Assembly (NCBI RefSeq): GCF_052060015.1 | Contig: NZ_JBPODZ010000003.1 | Span: 248,001-312,000 of the forward strand | Length of the DNA stretch: 64,000 nucleotides | Direction of reading: 5' to 3' | Origin: Arhodomonas sp052060015 | GTDB taxonomy: Bacteria > Pseudomonadota > Gammaproteobacteria > Nitrococcales > Nitrococcaceae | Shown here: positions 44,298-51,052 of the stretch, piece after piece | Layout: every line of letters starts with the position of its first letter | How positions within the stretch are numbered: the stretch's first letter is position 1 | The notes under the pieces: generated by a model | What the model was told of the DNA's origin: nothing | Databases searched by the model: none | The model's input: the letters and a program-made list of their open reading frames with translations, nothing else | Program-made: the position numbers and the translations under genes

Positions 44298-46081
44298 CCG
44301 AGACTGCGACGGATCGCGGGGTCGCGTGGCTGGACCAGCGCAGCGATGACAGTGAGATATACATCCGGCAGGGCGAGATAGACCGCGTGGTCCGGGAGGC
44401 GGTGCGGCTGCTGACGCGCTCGGAGGCCGGCATCTACGTGTGGGGCGATACGCCCCGGCGCATCGCCCGTGTGGATACCTCCACCCCCGGCGACGCCATC
44501 CAGCATGATCCCGACACCACTATCCTCCGCCCGCTGACTACCGGCTATATCTCCTATGCCCTCGCGGAGCGCGGAACCTGGTGGCGCTGGGATGTCCGCG
44601 CAGCAGAGTGGCGGCCGACGGACCCGCCGCCCCGGGCCGCCTCCATGATCGTGGACGCCGGGGACGTACTCGGGTTCCCGCGGCTGCGGGCGCGGGCCGG
44701 CTGTCCGCAGCTCCTACCGGATGGGCGCATCCAGGGCCACGGCTACCACGCGGACACCGGGTTACTCATCGAGGCGCCCGGCGAGTGGCCCGCCCCGCCC
44801 GAGGCGCCCACGCGGGAGGATGCCCTGGCGGCAGTGGAGCGGCTGCGGGAGCTCGTCCGGTACTACCCGTGGGCCTCGCCGTCGGCCGAGTCCGCCGCGC
44901 TCGCCGCCATCATCACCGGTGTGATCCGGCCGACATTGCCTGCGGCCCCCATGTTCGCGATCTCCGCGCCACTATCCGGTGCCGGCACCGGCAAGTCACT
45001 GCTCGCCCGGGCCATCGCCACCATCGCCACCGGGACCGGCCCGGCCGCCATCACCTGGCCGGCGGCCCCCGGCGAAGGGGCGAAGCGCCTGGACGCCACG
45101 CACCTCGCCGGTGACCTGGTGATCGCCATCGACAATGCCACTGCCGCCCTGGACGACGATGCGCTGTGCACGGCGCTGACGGAGCCGGCGCGGGACATCC
45201 GCGAGCTCGGCGCATCCCGGACGACCCGAGCGCCCATGGTGGCCATGCATCTCGCGACCGGCAACGCGATGACGATCCGCGGCGACCTGACCCGCCGGAC
45301 CATCATGGTCCACCTGGATCCGCAGACCGACGCGCCGGACGAGCGCGACATCCCTCAGGACCTGATCGGTGAGTGCCGGCGCCGCCGCGGCGAGATCGTG
45401 CGGGACGTGCATACCATCCTCCGCGCCTACCACACCGCCGGCGAGCCGGATATGCGTCTCCGGCCCATGGGCGACTATCGAGCCTGGACCCGCCGGGTCC
45501 GATCCCCCTTGGCGTGGCTCGAGCTGCCCGACCCAGCCACCACGCAGGATGCCCTGCGCGCTGACGATCCGCAGCGTGACGCCAGGGTGGCAATGCTCAC
45601 GGCCTGGCACGAGGCTTTCGGCGCCGATGGCGCCACGGCTCGGGAGGCGGTGGAGCTGGTCACGGGCGATCCCGCATGCCACCACCTCGGTGACGACATC
45701 ACGGAGCGGCTACGGGACGCCATCGAGGCGGTCGCCACGCGCCGCGGGCGTATCGACTCCATGGCCCTGGGCCGGTGGCTGCGCTCCGCCCGTAACGCCC
45801 GGGTCGGCCGCCTCACGCTGACCGGCGAGACAGCCCGGGGTGGTGTGCTCCGCTGGATCGTCCACTCCGATGGTGGGGATGGTGGTGGGGGTGGGGATAC
45901 TCCATACACCCCCGCGAGATGTGTCAGAGGTGAAAGTGACAAATGCGGAGGCGGGGGCGGTGATGATCCCCACCGACGCCACCGTCCCCACCATCTGCGG
46001 CACAGGGTGGCCACCATGAGGTGGCTCCGGCGCCCGGCCGCACGCGCGCCACCGCCCGTCAGGCGGGGCGCTGGGCCCTGA
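44294..46081 (+). CDS. Primase-helicase-type P-loop ATPase of a mobile element
   Basis: 595 aa. A Walker A motif is present as SAPLSGAGTGKSLLARAIATI (around residue 233-245), with a Walker B-like DLVIAIDNATAALDDD and a sensor region (MVAMHLATGNAMTIRGDLTRRTIMVHLD). The arginine-finger region and general layout resemble DUF927/DUF3987-like helicases next to primases in plasmids and prophages. The C-terminal ~60 residues are low-complexity (glycine-, histidine- and proline-rich) and are encoded over a 30-base G-rich inverted repeat, so the true end may be near residue 525. It overlaps the CHC2 gene. Confidence 0.72.
   Translation: MTETATDRGVAWLDQRSDDSEIYIRQGEIDRVVREAVRLLTRSEAGIYVWGDTPRRIARVDTSTPGDAIQHDPDTTILRPLTTGYISYALAERGTWWRWDVRAAEWRPTDPPPRAASMIVDAGDVLGFPRLRARAGCPQLLPDGRIQGHGYHADTGLLIEAPGEWPAPPEAPTREDALAAVERLRELVRYYPWASPSAESAALAAIITGVIRPTLPAAPMFAISAPLSGAGTGKSLLARAIATIATGTGPAAITWPAAPGEGAKRLDATHLAGDLVIAIDNATAALDDDALCTALTEPARDIRELGASRTTRAPMVAMHLATGNAMTIRGDLTRRTIMVHLDPQTDAPDERDIPQDLIGECRRRRGEIVRDVHTILRAYHTAGEPDMRLRPMGDYRAWTRRVRSPLAWLELPDPATTQDALRADDPQRDARVAMLTAWHEAFGADGATAREAVELVTGDPACHHLGDDITERLRDAIEAVATRRGRIDSMALGRWLRSARNARVGRLTLTGETARGGVLRWIVHSDGGDGGGGGDTPYTPARCVRGESDKCGGGGGDDPHRRHRPHHLRHRVATMRWLRRPAARAPPPVRRGAGP
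45869..45995. repeat. Long G-rich inverted repeat at the 3' end of the helicase-like gene
   Basis: Arms 45869-45898 and 45966-45995 (30 bases each) are complementary at about 26 positions and enclose 67 bases. The first arm contains five G-runs (GGGG, GG, GG, GGGGG, GGGG) and could also form a G-quadruplex. It is a candidate replication or strand-transfer origin structure. Confidence 0.5.
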
Positions 46082-46166
46082 GTGCAGCGGCGGCGCGACG
46101 CCGCGCCGCCGGCCGGACGCCGAGGTACCGGCACCGGAAGCAGGACGTGAGGGTAGCGCCAACCGG

Positions 46167-46233
46167 ATATAGGACCAAAGGTCTCTTATTATGCGGCAAA
46201 TACTGTTGCATACAGGTCCATTGGTCCTATATT
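46167..46233 (+). promoter_or_regulatory. Promoter and inverted-repeat operator of the HTH gene
   Basis: ATATAGGACCAA (46167-46178) and TTGGTCCTATAT (46221-46232) are perfect 12-bp arms 42 bases apart, each extended by further GGTC/GACC half-sites. The right arm overlaps a -10-like TATATT (46228-46233), which pairs with TTGCAT (46206-46211) at 16-base spacing. This geometry suggests repression by looping or co-binding, probably by the gene's own product. Confidence 0.6.
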
Positions 46234-46275
46234 GTCTAGGCACAGATGGCGATCATGAACGAATGAGGTGCCGAA

Positions 46276-46962
46276 GTGGATGCCGCGACGCTACAACTGT
46301 ATCGAGTGCATGTGCTGGGGATGGGGCAATCGGCGATGGCTCGCGCGCTGGGGGTCGATGCCCGATCGGTGCGGCGCTGGGAGGCCGGGGCTCGCTCGCC
46401 GGGTGGAATGATCGAGGTGGCGCTATCGCACCTCCAGCTACAGCGTGAGGTGGCCCGAGAGCCAGATATCATGCGGACGCTTCTGGATACCCTGGAGCTG
46501 GAGTATCACCGATACCTCGACAAGATGAGCCTGCACGACGCAGCCCGAGTGGGTATCGGCAAACTCGGGATCGGATACAACTATGTTGAGCACGAATTCT
46601 GCACCGAGCACTATAGCGAAGAGTGGCTGGGGCCGATCGTGTATGTCGGTCTCGGGGATATTTGCGGGGCTGCTGACTCGGTCTACAGGCTTGCCCCGAT
46701 GCTCGCGCGATACTTCCGCCCGGATCTCGACGACGAGTCGGACGATGCCACGGATTGGTTCGACGATGTGCTCAGGAGCGGCGGGGACGTACGTACAGGA
46801 GAAGGCTACTATGATCTGACGGTCTCGGAGGTGGTCGGCAGCATGGCGATGCAGCAACTGCGCAAGACGGCACGGCGCGACCTAGATACTGCCATCAGTG
46901 AGTACGGGGCCCTCCTCGAGCACTTGGGGGACAGGGAGGAGGCCGACGAGCCCGCTGAGTGA
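46276..46962 (+). CDS. HTH-domain regulator of unknown family
   Basis: A 228-aa protein starting at GTG 46276. The N-terminal ~50 residues are a lambda-repressor-like HTH (MGQSAMARALGVDARSVRRWEAGARSPGG). The remaining ~170 residues are acidic, with DDESDDATDWFDDVL and a TISEYGALLEHLGDREEAD end, and match no family that I know. The upstream inverted repeat points to autoregulation. It is AT-richer than its neighbours in the first 300 bases, as expected for recently acquired DNA. It could be an element-wide repressor or an Aca-like regulator. Confidence 0.75.
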   Translation: MDAATLQLYRVHVLGMGQSAMARALGVDARSVRRWEAGARSPGGMIEVALSHLQLQREVAREPDIMRTLLDTLELEYHRYLDKMSLHDAARVGIGKLGIGYNYVEHEFCTEHYSEEWLGPIVYVGLGDICGAADSVYRLAPMLARYFRPDLDDESDDATDWFDDVLRSGGDVRTGEGYYDLTVSEVVGSMAMQQLRKTARRDLDTAISEYGALLEHLGDREEADEPAE

Positions 46963-46966
46963 CGGG

Positions 46967-47158
46967 CTACAGCTCCATGCCCTGGTCGCGGCTGCGCCGT
47001 CGCGACGGCGTCCGCGAGGACTCCGTGCCGAGCGGATCGGCGCTCACCTCGGCATCCTCGGCCGGGGTGAGCGCCGCATCGACATGGGCGCGCTCCATGC
47101 CGCGATGCCGCGCCGCGCGAATGCGCTCGGGCACCATCCCCGGCTGCTGACGCTCGCT
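46967..47158 (-). pseudogene. C-terminal remnant of an unidentified protein
   Basis: On the minus strand a frame of ~64 codons reads SERQQPGMVPERIRAARHRG and ends SRRRSRDQGMEL-stop at 46967. Charged, regular codon use suggests the end of a former gene, such as a relaxase or plasmid protein. Its 5' side meets a transposase fragment near 47160-47190, so it appears cut off. A 57-codon ORF starting at the internal ATG is an alternative reading. Confidence 0.35.
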
Positions 47159-47189
47159 CGGTCCCTGGCACTGCGCTCCATCGTCCCGG

Positions 47190-47375
47190 GCTGACGGCGT
47201 AAGGCGGCGATTTGATGAGCCCGCTGCCGGGAGGTGCGCCGCGGTTGGCGGCGGGGGCGAGAGGAGCGCTCATACAGCCCCCGACGGCCGTACGCGCGAT
47301 AGCGCTGCACCCAGCGACGGACCGTGCGTGGGTCGACGTGAAAGGCGCGGGCGCTCGCCCGATAGCTCCAGCCTG
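47190..47375 (-). pseudogene. IS481-like transposase fragment
   Basis: Minus-strand reading gives WSYRASARAFHVDPRTVRRW followed by VQRYRAYGRRGLYERSSRPR, the N-terminal HTH and RSSRP linker of IS481-type transposases, ending near AHQIAALRR. The catalytic DDE part is missing and both sides abut unrelated sequence. It is a non-functional remnant. Confidence 0.65.
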
Positions 47376-47774
47376 TCCCGGTCAAAGAACACCTCCGCCG
47401 GCACCCCGTCGAAGAAGACGAACGCGCTCTCCAACCCCCCGCATCAGCACCTCCATGCTCTGGCGTGGGTAGAAGGCGAGCCATAGCAGCCGCGAATAAC
47501 CAAGCACCACCAGCAGCGCGTAGCGCTTGCCCCAGGGCAGGCGGAACTCGGCGAAGTCCACCTGCCCCTGCTGCCCAGGCAGCGTCTCAAAGCGGATCAC
47601 CGGCTCGGGCCCGGCCGCGAGCGGCGCCCGTGGCCCATAGCGCACCGGCTCGCCATCGAGCCGCCGATCCAGCTGCCCGCTCTCGATCCAGTGGTAGATG
47701 GTCCAGCGACTGACACCCAGCTCACGCGCCAGCTGCGCCTTACTCAGGCCACGCTCCAAATAGTGACGTAGCAA
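47376..47774 (-). pseudogene. IS21 IstA-like transposase fragment with frameshift
   Basis: The N-terminal HTH (SKAQLARELGVSRWTIYHWI) and the first catalytic aspartate region (GQVDFAEFRLPWGKRYALLVV, YSRLLWLAFYPRQSMEVLMRG) are readable. At a run of six Gs (around 47442) the frame shifts: the continuation LESAFVFFDGVPAEVFFDR is in another frame. It then ends abruptly against the IS481-like fragment near 47378. The start is TTG 47774 or further up. No istB partner exists, so the element is dead. Confidence 0.7.
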
Positions 47775-48385
47775 CCCCCGTTGCTCACTCCGGCACAGTC
47801 GGTGCCTCCACTCGTAGGGGTGAAGACACCAACTTGCCCGAGTGTGCAGTTTTCAGCCGCCAAGATCTGTGCAATTTACGGGGCCGCCTACACCGTTCCG
47901 CACATCCACACAGAGAGCGCGGAGTGCTATCTGTGTGGACTCAGTGCTATCAGATAGCAGCCCGTCCCATCCGCGCCCTCACTGTCTCCCCTCACGTCCT
48001 ACACCGTCTTGGGTACCTAGGCGGCCAGTCGCCCACGCGACGTCGCGCGGGCGCCGCACTGCATCTCCATCCTGGTCGTCACGCTTACCGCTAAAAACAA
48101 ATTTGTTGTTATCATTTTTGTATTATCCATCTGATTTTACAGTAATTCTTGTAACAAAAAATCTGATCCTGTACCGTTTCCACGTATACATCCACACCCG
48201 ACGCACCTCGGGTGGTGATAGCTCGATATATGGAGGGGTAACCGGTGACCAAAGCGGTTCAAAGACTCACAAAATCAACTGTATGTACAGTCACATGTCG
48301 GTACGCGTATGGCGATGCAAACCGTTTCCGGTTCTTCATGTCATAAAACCGCCGTGTTACGAATCGAGACAACCCGGGAGGACCG
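47775..48385. other. Non-coding AT-rich region with oriT-like inverted repeats
   Basis: About 600 bases lie between the IS remnants and the transfer genes. CCACACAG (47906-47913)/CTGTGTGG (47931-47938) form a hairpin whose loop includes TGCTATC. TGCTATC-A-GATAGCA (47945-47959) is a second perfect hairpin. Further right, 48090-48190 is AT-rich (48121-48180 is 30% GC) with the palindrome AACAAATTTGTT (48097-48108). The position just before the RHH, coupling protein and relaxase genes fits an origin of transfer. Confidence 0.5.
48245..48346 (+). CDS. Possible 33-aa leader ORF
   Basis: A GTG at 48245 follows GGAGGGG (48232-48238) by six bases and opens a 33-codon frame (MTKAVQRLTKSTVCTVTCRY...). 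It contains the palindrome ACTGTA-TG-TACAGT (48279-48292 region). There is no homology that I recognise; it may be a chance reading of a regulatory region. Confidence 0.2.
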   Translation: MTKAVQRLTKSTVCTVTCRYAYGDANRFRFFMS

Positions 48386-48709
48386 ATGCGAGATGACCAG
48401 TACGAGGAGCGGACCACCGACCCGCAGCCGGATCCGGCAGCCGAGCGAGAAAAGGAGAATGAGAAGTGGCGTAAGCGACTCGAGCGGCTGGAGCAACGAG
48501 AGAATGTGGCGGTACGGATCTACGGATGGCGTCCGAGGGGTACATGCTACTACACACGCACCCAGGAGGATGTCCCCGCGTGTGATCTCTATTACAGCGC
48601 CTCCGGCAAAAGCGTCTACATCGTGGAGGACGACGATTACGTTGGATGCCGACGTAAAGCCCTGAATAACGTGGAGATCCTGGGGGCGGCAGTGGAGGCC
48701 GAACAGTGA
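48386..48709 (+). CDS. Hypothetical protein of the transfer module
   Basis: A 107-aa protein with a charged N-terminal half predicted to be a coiled coil (PAAEREKENEKWRKRLERLEQRENV). The second half is beta-like with two aromatic-rich stretches (YGWRPRGTCYYTRTQED, DLYYSASGKSVYIVEDDDYVG). CGGGAGGACCG lies before the ATG. It overlaps the RHH gene start by four bases, so it belongs to the same operon as the coupling protein and relaxase. No family recognised. Confidence 0.6.
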   Translation: MRDDQYEERTTDPQPDPAAEREKENEKWRKRLERLEQRENVAVRIYGWRPRGTCYYTRTQEDVPACDLYYSASGKSVYIVEDDDYVGCRRKALNNVEILGAAVEAEQ

Positions 48710-48966
48710 GGGCCATCACCATCCGTCTGCCGGACGCCAGCCACGCCACCCTCTCCCGCGCCGCCCGGCGCGGGGGGATCTCCCTCGGTGCCGCCGCCCG
48801 GGAGGCCATCGCCAGCGGCCTGGCTGCCGACGATATCGGCGATCGGATCGCACAGCTCGATCGTCGCCTGGCGCGGATCGAGCAGCGGTTCGATGAGTTT
48901 CTTGCCAGCGTAGAGATCGTCACTGACGACGACCAGGGAGAGCCCGGCGATGGCCGCACCTCCTGA
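48706..48966 (+). CDS. RHH-type relaxosome accessory protein
   Basis: 86 aa, starting at GTG 48706. The N-terminal RAITIRLPDASHATLSRAARRGGISLGAAAREAI pattern is a ribbon-helix-helix fold. The C-terminal half is a coiled coil (IAQLDRRLARIEQRFDEFLASVE). Small RHH proteins of this kind (TraY/TrwA/MobC-like) bind the origin of transfer and help the relaxase. It sits directly between the oriT-like region and the coupling protein gene, which it overlaps by 17 bases. The role is inferred from fold and place. Confidence 0.72.
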   Translation: MRAITIRLPDASHATLSRAARRGGISLGAAAREAIASGLAADDIGDRIAQLDRRLARIEQRFDEFLASVEIVTDDDQGEPGDGRTS

Positions 48967-51052
48967 TTCCCGGGACTGGGCGCGCACCCTCGCCGCGGGG
49001 GGCGTCCTCGGTGTCCTCGGCGGCGGGGTCGTGGCGCTCGCCGGGGTGGCCGCCGTAGGGACCGCCTGGAGCGGCGCGCCGGCCGATGACCTGATACGCG
49101 CCACCCTGTCGGCGGCGATGCCCGCCATGCTCACCGATGCCCTGCGCCTGCCCCCGGCACCGATCGCCACCGAGTGGCTCGCCCGCGCGGCCCCGGGCTG
49201 GCAGGGGATCGCCGGTGCTGGCGCCGCGCTCGGCGTGGCCGCCGGTGCCACCCTCGGGGGCGTGGCCGGCGCACCGCGCCCGCTGGTTATCGAGCGTGGC
49301 CGCAACGTCACCCACGGCACGCGCGCCGCGGCCGCGGAGAGCCGGCGGGAGTCCCGGCATGCCGGCGGTCCGGGGGTACACATCCACCCCGACGTGCGCA
49401 TCAGCCGGGATCGCGAGACCCGCGGCATCATGCTCTCGGGCTCGGTAGGCGCAGGAAAAACGGTGATACTTCAGCATCTTATCAGCGATATCCTCGCGAA
49501 CCGGTCCGCGCGACTTCTGATCCATGACGTCAAGGGCGATTTCACCGCCGCGCTCCCCGGGCTGATGCGCGAGACCGGCGGCGGCCTCGGCCTGATCGCG
49601 CCCTGGGACGCGCGCTCGATGCGCTGGTCGGTGGCCGCCGATATCCGCTCGCCCGCCGATGCGCGCGAGCTCGCATCCCGCCTCATCCCCTCCGGTGAGG
49701 CCGACGGTACCGATAGCCACTGGACGCAAGGGGCGGCGATGATCCTCGGCGGCCTCATCGTCTCGCTCGCCCGCCGCACCCGCGGGCAATGGGGCTGGCG
49801 TGCGCTCGTGGCCGAGATCGGCCAGTCCTATCGCCAGCTGCGGGCCGCGGCGATCGCCGGCGCTCCGGCAACCGAGGCCCTGCTCACCCACCGGGAGCCG
49901 AGTCCCACCACTGCGAGCTACCTCTCGCTGCTGACCTCCTCCGCCGGAGGGCTGATCTCGGATCTCGCGGCCGCGGACGCCGAGCATGTGGGACATCGAC
50001 CCTTCTCCGCCCGGCAGTGGCTTCGCGGCGATGGACCCCGCGTGGTGATCCTCGGCGGATCCACCCGGTACGCCACCCTCGCCACGGCGTTGCACAGCGC
50101 CATCGTGCGTGCCATCGCCGGGGGGCTGGATGCCCTCGAGGACGACCCCGAGCGACGGATTTGGCTCGTCCTGGATGAGGCGGCGCAGCTGGGCCGAGTG
50201 GACCTGCAGCCGATCGTCGAGACGGGCCGATCGAAGGGCATCTGCGTGGTCACGGGCTGGCAGGACGTCGCCCAGCGCCGCGAGATCTATGGCGCGGACG
50301 CGGCAGCGGCAATGGACGGGATGACCGGTACCCACATCATTGGCCGGCTGCTCGGGGCCGACTCGCAGCAGTGGGCCACGCAGATGGTCGGGCAGCGCCG
50401 GGTACGGCGCTACACCACCTCCTATGGCGCCGATGGGCGCTCGGTGACCGAGCAGGTCGGTGACGAGGAGGTGATTCCGCCGGACGAGTGGGGTGGGCTC
50501 GGCCGGGTGCGCGGCGGCATCGAGGCCGTGCTGATCCGCGGCGGTCGCACCGTGCACCGCCTGGTCTGGCTGTTTCCCGACCGCCGCCAATGGCGCAAGG
50601 TGACAGCCCCCCATCGCCCGGCGGCCTGGACCGATACGCTCGAGACCGCGCCGCCTCCGGGGGGCGGTGACAGCGAGCCGGATCCCACGGCGTCACCGCG
50701 CCCGGCAGCGGAATCGGCCCCTTCCCACCGCCCGGTCCCGGAGGGTGGGGATCACGGCCCCCCGCCGGCGGCCGAGGCCCGCGCGGCTCAGGAGGATCGC
50801 ACCGGTGGCGGTTCGCGCAGCGGCGAAGCCGGGAAGCCGTCCGGCAGAGCGGGGCCCGCCGCACCGCACGACGGGAATGCCGCCTCCGGGAGCGGAGCGA
50901 TTAAGGTTCCGGAGGAGCCGGCGATGGCACCGGAGATCCCGGCGCATCCCCAGGGCCCCGACACCGGTGACGTCACGCCCCGACCGCGCCGGCGGCTGGT
51001 CATCCGCCGTCGGCGCGGGGACAGCGCCGGCCCCGAGCGGGACGATCGCTGA
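48950..51052 (+). CDS. Type IV coupling protein (TrwB/TraD-like)
   Basis: A 700-aa inner-membrane ATPase. Two hydrophobic segments lie in the first ~110 residues (residues 14-40 and 85-110), then the motor domain with Walker A GSVGAGKTVILQHL (~165) and Walker B RIWLVLDEAAQLGRVDLQPIVETGRSKG (~400-430). The final ~170 residues are proline-, glycine- and charge-rich and probably disordered. It brings the relaxase-DNA complex to a type IV secretion channel. It overlaps the RHH gene and ends one base into the relaxase start (ATGA-like), forming one operon. Confidence 0.9.
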   Translation: MAAPPDSRDWARTLAAGGVLGVLGGGVVALAGVAAVGTAWSGAPADDLIRATLSAAMPAMLTDALRLPPAPIATEWLARAAPGWQGIAGAGAALGVAAGATLGGVAGAPRPLVIERGRNVTHGTRAAAAESRRESRHAGGPGVHIHPDVRISRDRETRGIMLSGSVGAGKTVILQHLISDILANRSARLLIHDVKGDFTAALPGLMRETGGGLGLIAPWDARSMRWSVAADIRSPADARELASRLIPSGEADGTDSHWTQGAAMILGGLIVSLARRTRGQWGWRALVAEIGQSYRQLRAAAIAGAPATEALLTHREPSPTTASYLSLLTSSAGGLISDLAAADAEHVGHRPFSARQWLRGDGPRVVILGGSTRYATLATALHSAIVRAIAGGLDALEDDPERRIWLVLDEAAQLGRVDLQPIVETGRSKGICVVTGWQDVAQRREIYGADAAAAMDGMTGTHIIGRLLGADSQQWATQMVGQRRVRRYTTSYGADGRSVTEQVGDEEVIPPDEWGGLGRVRGGIEAVLIRGGRTVHRLVWLFPDRRQWRKVTAPHRPAAWTDTLETAPPPGGGDSEPDPTASPRPAAESAPSHRPVPEGGDHGPPPAAEARAAQEDRTGGGSRSGEAGKPSGRAGPAAPHDGNAASGSGAIKVPEEPAMAPEIPAHPQGPDTGDVTPRPRRRLVIRRRRGDSAGPERDDR

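Noticed and set aside
46898..47194. Plus-strand ORF after the HTH regulator
   Set aside because: The minus-strand reading of the same DNA gives a more natural protein end; the plus-strand product is arginine/alanine-rich noise.
48276..48295. LexA-like box (ACTGTA-TG-TACAGT)
   Set aside because: The CTGT and ACAG halves are only four bases apart, while LexA sites need eight.
47842..48396. 184-codon plus-strand frame through the oriT-like region
   Set aside because: Composition swings from GC- to AT-rich along the frame, with no RBS and no protein-like pattern.
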